From Clostridiales bacterium (GTDB lineage Bacteria > Bacillota > Clostridia > Christensenellales > UBA3700): a stretch of DNA of 42,245 nt. Shown piece by piece: positions 32,530 to 39,694 of the stretch (the stretch's first letter is position 1; every line of letters starts with the position of its first letter). Below the pieces are notes generated by a model. That model saw only the letters and a program-made list of their open reading frames with translations. It made no database searches and was not told the DNA's origin. The DNA lies in NCBI GenBank assembly GCA_015055975.1, contig SVHF01000015.1:1-42245 (forward strand), written 5' to 3'. Both the position numbers and the translations under genes were made by a program.

Positions 32530-33069
32530 ATGAATTTAAAAGCGCAAATCTTAGACGAGATAGCAGTCGACAAAGCCTTAAAAAGACTTTCTCACGAAAT
32601 CATTGAAAATTGTGATGATTTATCTAATGTTGTCTTCGTTGGTATCAAAAGACGCGGCGTACCTCTTGCAAAGAAATTAGCCCAAAACATTAAGACATTC
32701 TCTGGCGTGGACATTCCAGTTGGTGAATTAGACATTACATTATATAGAGATGATTTATCTACAATTTCAGACAAGGCTATACTAAACGATACAAAGATTG
32801 ATTTTTCTGTACAACAAAAGGATGTAATTTTAGTTGATGACGTTATCTATACAGGACGTACTATTCGTGCTGCAATAGACGGAATCTTTAAACTTGGAAG
32901 ACCAAGTCGTATCATGCTTGCCGTTTTGGTAGATAGAGGCCATAGAGAATTGCCAATAAGAGGAGACTTTGTTGGCAAGAATGTTCCAACATCTCATCAC
33001 GAGTTAATTGCCGTTAACATTGAAGAGTTAGATGGCAAGACTAATGTTGAGCTTTGGAGTAAAGATTAA
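32530..33069 (+). CDS. pyrR: Pyrimidine regulatory protein / uracil phosphoribosyltransferase PyrR
   Basis: 179 residues from the ATG at 32530; longer readings would pass through the leader terminator. FVGIKRRGVPLAKKLA, the PRPP loop VILVDDVIYTGRTIRAA and VLVDRGHRELPIRGDFVGKNVPTS are characteristic of PyrR, which binds pyr mRNA with UMP and promotes attenuation. It is followed after 44 bp by the uracil permease. Only GGGG lies before the start, a weak ribosome binding site. The leader hairpins immediately upstream suggest that PyrR controls its own operon. Confidence 0.93.
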   Translation: MNLKAQILDEIAVDKALKRLSHEIIENCDDLSNVVFVGIKRRGVPLAKKLAQNIKTFSGVDIPVGELDITLYRDDLSTISDKAILNDTKIDFSVQQKDVILVDDVIYTGRTIRAAIDGIFKLGRPSRIMLAVLVDRGHRELPIRGDFVGKNVPTSHHELIAVNIEELDGKTNVELWSKD

Positions 33070-33113
33070 TATTGATATATAAAAAAAATAAATAATATAA
33101 AAGGAGAGTTCTT

Positions 33114-34607
33114 ATGAAACTAATTTATGACGTTCAAGATAGACCACCTATGGGTGAAACTATTATCTTCGCGTTCCAACAAATGATTGCCATCATGGCA
33201 GCTACACTATTAGTTCCAATGATCATGACTGGATTCACAGGAGGCGCTTTATACTTCGATCCAGCTGCTGCTCTATGTGGTGCAGGTTTTGGTACTATTG
33301 TGTATATCTTATTTACAAAAGGTAAGAGCCCAGTATTTTTGGGAAGTTCATTTACCTTCTTAGGAGCTTACGCTGCTACACTTGGCGCAGGTTATGGTTA
33401 CTGGGGTGTTATTCTTGGTATCGCATTTGCTGGTCTTGTATACGTTGTTATCGCTCTTATCGTTAAGTTCGTAGGATCTAAGTGGGTTAACAAAATCCTT
33501 CCTCCAATCATCATCGGACCTATCGTTGCTTTAATCGGTTTATCTCTATCTGGTACAGCTACAGACTGGTCAATGAATAATGGTGGATCAACATACAACC
33601 TACTATCAGTTCTATGTGCTATCGTAACATTCTTAGTTATCGTTCTTGTATCTGTTAGAGGTGGCAAGAAGTTAAAGCTAATCCCATTCATCATCGGTAT
33701 CGGTGCTGGATATTTACTAGCTTTAATCTTAACTCTAATCGGAATTGCTGCAGATAGCGAATATATGCAAATCCTAAGCTTCGATTCATTCAAAGCTGCA
33801 TTCAGCCCATTCAAGTTTACAAGTATCTTAGACTATCCTAAGTTCACATTCTTATTAGCTATACAAAATCCAGAAGCATCTCACATCGATGGTGCTGCAG
33901 TTGCTGCTATCGCTCTAATCTTCATCCCAATCGGTGTAGTAGAATTAGCACAACACGTAGCTGACCATAAGAACCTTGGAAATATTATCAACAAAGACCT
34001 AATTTCTGAACCAGGATTAGATAGAACATTACTAGGTGATGGTGTTGGTTCTATCGTTGGTGGTTTCTTCGGTGGTGCTGCTAATACAACATATGGTGAA
34101 TCAATCGGTTGTGTTGCTATCACAGGAAACGCTTCAATCATCTCAATCTTCTTTGCAGCTATCGGATGTATCGTATTATCATTCTTCACTCCATTCGTTG
34201 CTTTAATTAACTCTATTCCAAAGTGCGTAATGGGTGGTGCTTGTATCGCTCTATATGGCTTCATCGCTGTATCTGGTTTACAAATGTTAAAGAAGGTAGA
34301 TTTAGGTAACAACAAGAACCTATTCGTTGTATCTGCTATCCTTGTTACAGGTATCGGTGGTTTAGTATTAAACTTCGGTCACAAGGAAGACGGAAGCACA
34401 ATCATCCAAATCTCTACACTTGCTGTTGCTATGATCATTGGTATCATCACAAACCTAATTGCTCATAAGGGTAAGATGGCTACAGGTGAAGAAATCGAAG
34501 ATGAAGATGCAGGCTTAGCAGCTGCAGTTGAAGGTATGGAAGCAGTTGTTACAAACTCTGAAACAATCATCGACGAACCAGCTAAAGTAGAAGACAAAGC
34601 TGAATAA
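33114..34607 (+). CDS. uraA: Uracil permease (NCS2 / UraA family)
   Basis: 497 residues, hydrophobic throughout with about 12-14 membrane helices. The start YDVQDRPPMGETIIFAFQQMIAIMAATLLVP matches UraA, and the motif AQHVADHKNLGNIIN holds the conserved Glu/His region of NCS2 carriers, followed by LLGDGVGSIVGGFFGGAANTTYGES. It brings in uracil with protons. The C-terminal 45 residues are acidic and polar, a cytoplasmic tail longer than usual. AAAGGAGAG precedes the ATG. Codon use is rich in ATC, unlike most neighbours, suggesting high expression. A terminator follows. Confidence 0.95.
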   Translation: MKLIYDVQDRPPMGETIIFAFQQMIAIMAATLLVPMIMTGFTGGALYFDPAAALCGAGFGTIVYILFTKGKSPVFLGSSFTFLGAYAATLGAGYGYWGVILGIAFAGLVYVVIALIVKFVGSKWVNKILPPIIIGPIVALIGLSLSGTATDWSMNNGGSTYNLLSVLCAIVTFLVIVLVSVRGGKKLKLIPFIIGIGAGYLLALILTLIGIAADSEYMQILSFDSFKAAFSPFKFTSILDYPKFTFLLAIQNPEASHIDGAAVAAIALIFIPIGVVELAQHVADHKNLGNIINKDLISEPGLDRTLLGDGVGSIVGGFFGGAANTTYGESIGCVAITGNASIISIFFAAIGCIVLSFFTPFVALINSIPKCVMGGACIALYGFIAVSGLQMLKKVDLGNNKNLFVVSAILVTGIGGLVLNFGHKEDGSTIIQISTLAVAMIIGIITNLIAHKGKMATGEEIEDEDAGLAAAVEGMEAVVTNSETIIDEPAKVEDKAE

Positions 34608-34629
34608 TCTAATCTAGATTAATACATGG

Positions 34630-34657
34630 CCGGCCGTTGAATAAACGGTCGGTTTTT
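34630..34657 (+). terminator. Terminator after uraA, overlapping the next promoter
   Basis: CCGGCCGTT (34630-34638) pairs with AACGGTCGG (34644-34652) with one G-U, followed by TTTTT. TTGAAT (34637-34642) inside it, 17 bp, TATTAT (34660-34665) forms the promoter of the DUF523 gene. Confidence 0.85.
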
Positions 34658-34682
34658 GTTATTATATTTCCGAGGTAAAAAA

Positions 34683-35099
34683 ATGAAAGTCTTAGTTAGT
34701 AATTGTTTGTTAGGAATCAATTGTAGATATAAAGGCGATAACTGCAAAAACGAAAATGTATTGGAGTTTTTAAAAGATAAAGAAGTTATAGGCATTTGCC
34801 CTGAAGTAGAAGGCGGTTTGCCAACTCCTAGAGATCCAAGTGAAATCGTTAACGATAAGGTTATTTCAAAGGCTGGCAAAGATGTAACTTATGAATACAA
34901 AAAAGGCGCCGAAATCGCCCTAAAATTGGCTCAGGACAATAAAGTTGATTTGGTATTGTTTAAAGCAAAGAGCCCATCTTGTGGTTCTGGCCTTATATAT
35001 GATGGAACTTTCACTGGAAATAAGATTCCTGGCAATGGAATTGCAGCCGATCTTTTAATTAAGCATGGATTTAAAGTAATTACTGAAGAAGATTTATAA
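34683..35099 (+). CDS. DUF523 family protein
   Basis: 138 residues from the ATG at 34683, preceded by GAGG. Conserved features: VLVSNCLLGINCRYKGDNCKN at the start, GICPEVEGGLPTPRDPSEI, and FKAKSPSCGSGLIYDGTF. The Cys residues near 8, 14, 20 and in SPSCGS suggest metal or cluster binding. DUF523 (YbbK-like) has no firm function that I know. It stands alone with a promoter that starts inside the uraA terminator. Convergent with the AAA ATPase downstream. Confidence 0.88.
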   Translation: MKVLVSNCLLGINCRYKGDNCKNENVLEFLKDKEVIGICPEVEGGLPTPRDPSEIVNDKVISKAGKDVTYEYKKGAEIALKLAQDNKVDLVLFKAKSPSCGSGLIYDGTFTGNKIPGNGIAADLLIKHGFKVITEEDL

Positions 35100-35172
35100 T
35101 TTGAAATTATTACAAAAAATTGGGAGGTATCATTTTATAAATGACGACTCCTTGTTTTGTGTCATAATTCCT

Positions 35173-36222
35173 CTATTCTATTCTTGTATCAATAAATTCT
35201 TTAAATCTCGGCAACGCAAATGTTAATTGCCCTCTTGCCGTTGATACAACAATGCCTTTATCTAACAATCTTGCTCTATACTTTGAAAAATATTCTTTTG
35301 TCATTTTTGCCTTTACTAGAATATCTCCGACTCTAACATTGCCATTTGTTCTAAATTCTTTTAGAATATTCTGCTCGACAGGACTTAAACCTGTCCAAAT
35401 CTTATTATATGCATAGCTTTCTAGATATTGATCAAATTGATTTAATAGTTTTTTATCTAACATTTTGCTGTTATTTTCGAACGCAAGATATCCAAGCAAT
35501 TGGAACGCAAATGCATACCCTTTCGTTTCCTTGGCAAATTCCAATGCTTTTTCTTGCGTTATTTCTAAATTCTCTTCATAAGAATTTGCAATCGCCGTTA
35601 AATTTAGCGATGCAAGAGACGTTTTAGGGGCTCTTATTAAGAATGTTAAATTTTTTTCATTTTCAATAGATGAAATATTTTCAAACAAACTTGTCACCAA
35701 CAGAAATACTTCGTAGTTTTGCCTTATTAGTATTTGAAAGCTTAATGCAAATTGTTTCATGTAAACATTATTTGTTACTTCATCCACCAGAACAAGCACC
35801 TTTTTATTTTGCTTATGTAGTTCTTCAAACATCTTGTCTAACAAATCGTCTATGTTTAAAACAGGATTTTTCCCCGATATAGAAAACGAGATTCCTTTAA
35901 ACGAAAAATTGAAATTCTTTTCCAAGAACAATTTCTTTAAATGACATGCCGAATATAACTTTGCAGCCAAAGCTTCTCTCATGTCATCTGATGGATTTAA
36001 TTCAATAACAATCCAATCTTTGTCTTTCTTGAAAGAATCAGAAATCGAAGTTAGCATAACAGTCTTTCCTGCGCCTCGTATACCCGTAATAACGAAAGCA
36101 TGTGCTAGAGGAGGTTGTGCTTTAATATTTCTTTCTAATTTTTCCTTCTCTTCTATTCTTGCAATATACTCTTCCGGTGCATTGCCAAATGATAACGTAA
36201 ATGGATTATTTTTTCCGCTCAT
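35173..36222 (-). CDS. AAA ATPase with C-terminal winged-helix (regulator-like)
   Basis: 349 residues. Walker A GIRGAGKT (about 46-53), Walker B KVLVLVDEV (about 142-150), sensor-like LLVTSLFENI. The last 80 residues (LSPVEQNILKEFRTNGNVRVGDILVKAKMTKEYFSKYRARLLDKGIVVSTARGQLTFALPRFKEFI) form a winged helix. The layout is that of archaeal-type/ORC-STAND ATPases; no named function. The promoter region holds six phased copies of TTCATAC in three 19-bp repeats (36234-36310), so it may bind its own promoter through the winged helix. Codons and base composition match its neighbours apart from the AT-rich upstream array. Could be a phage-sensing or maintenance protein; unresolved. Confidence 0.75.
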   Translation of the reverse strand: MSGKNNPFTLSFGNAPEEYIARIEEKEKLERNIKAQPPLAHAFVITGIRGAGKTVMLTSISDSFKKDKDWIVIELNPSDDMREALAAKLYSACHLKKLFLEKNFNFSFKGISFSISGKNPVLNIDDLLDKMFEELHKQNKKVLVLVDEVTNNVYMKQFALSFQILIRQNYEVFLLVTSLFENISSIENEKNLTFLIRAPKTSLASLNLTAIANSYEENLEITQEKALEFAKETKGYAFAFQLLGYLAFENNSKMLDKKLLNQFDQYLESYAYNKIWTGLSPVEQNILKEFRTNGNVRVGDILVKAKMTKEYFSKYRARLLDKGIVVSTARGQLTFALPRFKEFIDTRIE

Positions 36223-36233
36223 ATAATACCTCT

Positions 36234-36310
36234 TTCATACTTTTTCATACTTCGACTATATTTTCATACTTTTTCATACTTTTGTCAAGCGTTCATACTT
36301 TTTCATACTT
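36234..36310 (-). repeat. Three 19-bp operator repeats at exact 29-bp period
   Basis: TTCATACTTTTTCATACTT occurs perfectly at 36234-36252, 36263-36281 and 36292-36310. Each copy holds two TTCATAC units 10 bp apart, so units lie 10, 19, 10, 19, 10 bp apart, on one DNA face. The two 10-bp spacers differ and contain minus-strand TTGACA (36283-36288) and TATAGT (36255-36260). The first repeat begins 12 bp before the ATPase start codon. Confidence 0.9.
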
Positions 36311-36324
36311 TACATAAAAATTAG

Positions 36325-36347
36325 AGGAGGCGTTTTTGTCGCCTCCT
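36325..36347 (-). terminator. Terminator of the amino-acid ABC operon
   Basis: AGGAGGCG (36325-36332) pairs with CGCCTCCT (36340-36347), followed on the minus strand by TAATTTTT. It lies just past the stop of the ATP-binding gene. Confidence 0.8.
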
Positions 36348-36353
36348 TCACGT

Positions 36354-37163
36354 TTATAGAACTTTCTTTAAGAAGTCTTTTACTCTTTCGTTTTCTGAAT
36401 GTTCGAATACTTCTTCTGGCGTTCCTTCTTCAATAACTACGCCATCATCCATAAACAAAATTCTTGATGCGACATTTCTTGCAAATCCCATTTCGTGTGT
36501 AACGATTAACATTGTCATGCCTTCGTCTGCAACTTCTTTTATAAGGTCTAAAACTTCTCCTACCATTTCTGGATCAAGTGCTGAAGTTGGCTCATCGAAT
36601 AACATTACCTTTGGATTCATAGCAAGAGCTCTAACTATAGCAATTCTTTGCTTTTGTCCACCAGATAATGTAGATGGATATGCATCTGCTTTATCTTCTA
36701 GCCCAATTCTTTTTAACAAACGCATTGCATTTGCTTCTGCATCTTTAATAGCTTCTGAAGTTGGTTTAACTTTATATAATGGCTTATCCTTTTTGAATAT
36801 TTTGTTATATAAAGCGATGTATTTGTTCTTTCTATTCTTTTTCTTAGCAAGAGTAATTGGAGCTAATGTGATGTTTTGCTTAACTGTTAGATTGTTGAAT
36901 AGATTAAAGTGTTGGAATACCATACCAATCTTTTCTCTATGCTTATTGATATCTACTTTTAAGTCTGCTAAATCTTCACCTTCAAAGATAATTGAACCAG
37001 AATCTGGATCTTCTAGACAGTTTAAACATCTTAAAAGTGTGCTCTTTCCTGAACCTGATGGTCCAATGATAGCAATCTTTTCTCCCTTCTTAACCGTAAG
37101 ATTAATACCTTTAAGGACTTGAAGTGTTCCAAAGTTCTTTTTTAAATCAATGACGTCTATCAC
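36354..37163 (-). CDS. Polar amino-acid ABC transporter, ATP-binding protein
   Basis: 269 residues. Walker [11 protein letters not shown]-loop [17 protein letters not shown], signature LSGGQKQR, Walker [26 protein letters not shown] and H-loop VTHEMGFA are as in GlnQ/HisP. Between LAPITLAKK and the next helix (about residues 97-130) there is a basic insertion, [19 protein letters not shown], of roughly 27 residues absent from ordinary GlnQ. The start is a GTG 17 bp inside the permease gene, with GGAGGATG upstream. It powers uptake by the permease and binding protein encoded just before it. Confidence 0.93.
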   Translation of the reverse strand: MIDVIDLKKNFGTLQVLKGINLTVKKGEKIAIIGPSGSGKSTLLRCLNCLEDPDSGSIIFEGEDLADLKVDINKHREKIGMVFQHFNLFNNLTVKQNITLAPITLAKKKNRKNKYIALYNKIFKKDKPLYKVKPTSEAIKDAEANAMRLLKRIGLEDKADAYPSTLSGGQKQRIAIVRALAMNPKVMLFDEPTSALDPEMVGEVLDLIKEVADEGMTMLIVTHEMGFARNVASRILFMDDGVVIEEGTPEEVFEHSENERVKDFLKKVL

Positions 37164-37872
37164 TCTTCTTCATCCTCCTTTCTAATAATCTAACTAGAAT
37201 CGTAATTAAGTATACGATTATCAAATAAACAAGTGCCAACATTAAATATGGAACGATATATGCATAATTAGCATCACCGATTTGCTTGAATGCTTTTGTT
37301 AAATCAACAATAGCAATGAAGCTTACAACTGATGTTTCCTTAATTAATGAAATGAATTCGTTTCCTAAAGTTGGTAAGATGTTTTTAACTGCTTGTGGAA
37401 TAACAACTTTCATCATTGATGTTCCATAAGGAAGTCCTACCGCTCTTGCTGCTTCTAATTGTCCACCATCTACAGATTGGATTCCTGATCTCATAATTTC
37501 AGATACATAAGCACCTGAATTCATACCGAAAATTAAGATAGCTGTAATAATGTTTAGATTTGATCCTTTAATGCCAATTGCTGGGAATAATACAAAGTAA
37601 CCAATAAGCAATTGAACAACCATCGGTGTTCCTCTAAATAATCCTACATAGATATCTGCTAACTTTTCTAATACCTTTGGGAATGTCTTGTATTTTGGGA
37701 CAACTTTAATAACGGCAATCAAGGTACCGATTACGATACCTATGATTAAGCCGAATACTGCTATTTCAACTGTGATCCCTAATCCTTGAAGAACAGTTTT
37801 ATATGCACCTTTAGTTGCGAACTGTCTCCAGAATAGGTCCCACTCTTGTCCTGCTAAAATTGATTGTACCAT
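37147..37872 (-). CDS. Polar amino-acid ABC transporter permease
   Basis: 241 residues with about five membrane helices. The HisM/GlnP-type motif is present as [56 protein letters not shown], the EAA loop that contacts the ATPase. A single permease gene implies a homodimer. Its start overlaps the binding-protein stop by one base and its end overlaps the ATPase gene by 17 bp, so all three are translated together. Substrate is probably a polar amino acid; not resolvable further. Confidence 0.93.
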   Translation of the reverse strand: MVQSILAGQEWDLFWRQFATKGAYKTVLQGLGITVEIAVFGLIIGIVIGTLIAVIKVVPKYKTFPKVLEKLADIYVGLFRGTPMVVQLLIGYFVLFPAIGIKGSNLNIITAILIFGMNSGAYVSEIMRSGIQSVDGGQLEAARAVGLPYGTSMMKVVIPQAVKNILPTLGNEFISLIKETSVVSFIAIVDLTKAFKQIGDANYAYIVPYLMLALVYLIIVYLITILVRLLERRMKKSDRRH

Positions 37873-38717
37873 TATAGAGTCTTGATTTTAGCTTCGATTT
37901 CTTCTACTGTTGTTAATCCATCGAATGTTGTGTCGTTTGCTAAAACAACTAACATTTGAGATGCATTATAGTAAGATGTTGTGAAGTTAACTGATTCTTT
38001 ACGTGTTTCGTTAACTGTTAAACCAGCCATAGCGATATCTACATAGTTCTTACCTACAGATGTTACAACTGCATCGAATTCCATATCTAAGATAACTAAT
38101 TCTAATCCAAGTGTATTTGCGATATATGCAGCGATTTCCATATCAACACCGGCAAACTTATCTCCATCCTTATATTCAAATGGAGCAAATTCAGCGTTTG
38201 TAGCAACAACCAATTGTTGAGCTGCTTTTGAACCATCAGCTGATGTAGCTGCTGTTACTGGAGTTGGAGTGCCATCACCAAAGTAAGCATTCATGATTTC
38301 AGCTTTCTTTGCTGCAAACTCACTAGAAGCTAAGATGCCATTGATTGCTGTTAATAAGCTATCTTGAGCCTTATCTACACCATATGCATATTCTTCTTCT
38401 GTTAACTTAACGTCGATAACCTTGATTCCTTCAATTCTAGCTGCTAAAGCTTTAGCTGGAGCTTCATCGATGATAACAGCATTAACTGTACCATTCTTCA
38501 TAGCTTGAACTGCTAAACCACCATTGTTATATGGAGCGCATGAAACATTAGCAAATCCTGCGAAATCCCAATCTGCATCGCCCTTAACATAATATTCACC
38601 TGTTGTACCAGCTTGTACACCAATTGTGTAGCCTTGTTTGTTACATGCCATAAAACCAAATGCGGCTGTAGCAACAAGAGCAACTACTAACATGATTAAT
38701 ACTAAACTCTTTTTCAT
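37872..38717 (-). CDS. Amino-acid ABC transporter solute-binding lipoprotein, circularly permuted
   Basis: 281 residues. Signal peptide with lipobox GFMAC, lipidated at Cys25. Type II (SBP_bac_3) binding proteins normally run from an N-terminal lobe beginning with a V-x-T-x-A-x-x-P-F-E-Y-type strand to a second lobe beginning G-V-Q-x-G-T-T-x-E. Here the order is reversed. Residues 31-148 (YTIGVQAGTTGEYYVKG...AVIIDEAPAKAL) are the usual second half. A Thr/Ala/Ser linker (149-167) follows, then 168-281 (LVVATNAEFAPFEYKDGDKFAG...GLTVNETRKESVNFTTSYY) the usual first half, ending at TTVEEIEAKIKTL where the hinge would be crossed. Ligand-contact residues (Phe180-Glu181-Tyr182, Arg239) are kept, so it should work. 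First gene of the ABC operon, AGGAAAG before the ATG. Confidence 0.88.
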   Translation of the reverse strand: MKKSLVLIMLVVALVATAAFGFMACNKQGYTIGVQAGTTGEYYVKGDADWDFAGFANVSCAPYNNGGLAVQAMKNGTVNAVIIDEAPAKALAARIEGIKVIDVKLTEEEYAYGVDKAQDSLLTAINGILASSEFAAKKAEIMNAYFGDGTPTPVTAATSADGSKAAQQLVVATNAEFAPFEYKDGDKFAGVDMEIAAYIANTLGLELVILDMEFDAVVTSVGKNYVDIAMAGLTVNETRKESVNFTTSYYNASQMLVVLANDTTFDGLTTVEEIEAKIKTL

Positions 38718-38978
38718 ATTTCTTTCCTCCGAAATTTACAATTTTATTGATGCTTCCATTAAACCATAATTTCTAAAATATTACTACAAAAAATTTTAAA
38801 AATATATTTTTCGTGTATATATGCATGCATTAACCCTGTTTATGCGTATATTTATACAAATATAACCATTTTTATGTATATTTTTTCATTGCACACGATA
38901 TTATATAATATTGTTATATTGTTTTGCGCGCATAAAAAATGTATAATTAGAAAGATAAAAAATTGAAAGAGGTTTACA
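38718..38978. promoter_or_regulatory. Divergent control region, ABC operon / upp copy 2
   Basis: 261 bp, very AT-rich. It holds ATGCATGCAT (38821-38830), a perfect 10-bp palindrome, and CGTATATTTATACA (38845-38858), a near palindrome, both in the ABC-operon upstream region and possible regulator sites. I could not place a clear ABC promoter. The upp promoter is listed separately. Confidence 0.4.
38919..38947 (+). promoter_or_regulatory. upp (copy 2) promoter with GCGCGC spacer
   Basis: TTGTTT (38919-38924), 17 bp, TATAAT (38942-38947). The spacer begins TGCGCGC. Confidence 0.75.
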
Positions 38979-39617
38979 ATGAAAGACTACAAAAATGTTA
39001 TGATTTTTGATCATCCACTAATTAGACACAAAGTTGCAATTTTAAGAAACAAGAATACCGGTATGAAAGAATTCAGAGAATTAATAGAAGAAATTACTTC
39101 TTTGATGGCTTATGAAGTGTTAAAAGATGTTCCAACAAAAGAAATCGAAGTTGAAACACCACTTGAAAAATGCAAACAAATTGAAATCGTTGAAAAAAGT
39201 ATTGCTCTAGTTCCAATTTTAAGAGCAGGACTTGGTATGGTTAATGGTATCCATACACTTCTACCAACAGCAAAGGTTGGACACATTGGTATGTATAGAG
39301 ACGAAGAAACAATGCAACCAAAAGAATATTACTGCAAACTTCCAGATGGTATTCAACATATGAAAGTTATAGTTCTTGACCCAATGCTAGCAACTGGTGG
39401 TTCTGCTTCTGCAGCTATTAAATATCTAGAAGATATTGGATGTAAAGACATTACTTTAATGAGCGTTATCGCAGCTCCAGTTGGCGTTGAGAAAATCGCT
39501 TCTGAACACCCAAATCTAAAGCTATTCGTATCTACTTTAGATAGAGAGCTAAATGATCATTGCTATATCCTTCCAGGACTTGGAGATGCCGGCGATAGAT
39601 TATATGGTACAAAATAA
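38979..39617 (+). CDS. upp: Uracil phosphoribosyltransferase-like (copy 2)
   Basis: 212 residues with every Upp motif: FDHPLIRHKV, ILRAGLGMVNGIHTLLP, GHIGMYRDEETM, VIVLDPMLATGGSA and GLGDAGDRLYG. It is clearly diverged from the copy at 31466-32110, about half identical by eye, and not a recent duplicate. GAGG precedes the ATG. It has its own promoter and terminator and no pyrimidine neighbour. It may differ in expression or in base preference. Confidence 0.92.
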   Translation: MKDYKNVMIFDHPLIRHKVAILRNKNTGMKEFRELIEEITSLMAYEVLKDVPTKEIEVETPLEKCKQIEIVEKSIALVPILRAGLGMVNGIHTLLPTAKVGHIGMYRDEETMQPKEYYCKLPDGIQHMKVIVLDPMLATGGSASAAIKYLEDIGCKDITLMSVIAAPVGVEKIASEHPNLKLFVSTLDRELNDHCYILPGLGDAGDRLYGTK

Positions 39618-39645
39618 GAAAACTTAGATGCTCTAAAGCACCAAA

Positions 39646-39667
39646 AAGGCACTCAATCGAGTGCCTT
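39646..39667. terminator. Terminator between upp copy 2 and the GH3 gene
   Basis: AAGGCACTC (39646-39654) pairs exactly with GAGTGCCTT (39659-39667) around AATC. The minus-strand flank (TTTTTGG) gives a good T run; the plus strand is weaker. Confidence 0.8.
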
Positions 39668-39694
39668 CATTTGTTATTGTTAATATCTTGGATA

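Noticed and set aside
36234..36310. Replication origin iterons or CRISPR-like array
   Set aside because: Spacers are only 10 bp, no cas or replication genes are near, and the array sits directly over a gene's promoter, so an operator array is more likely.
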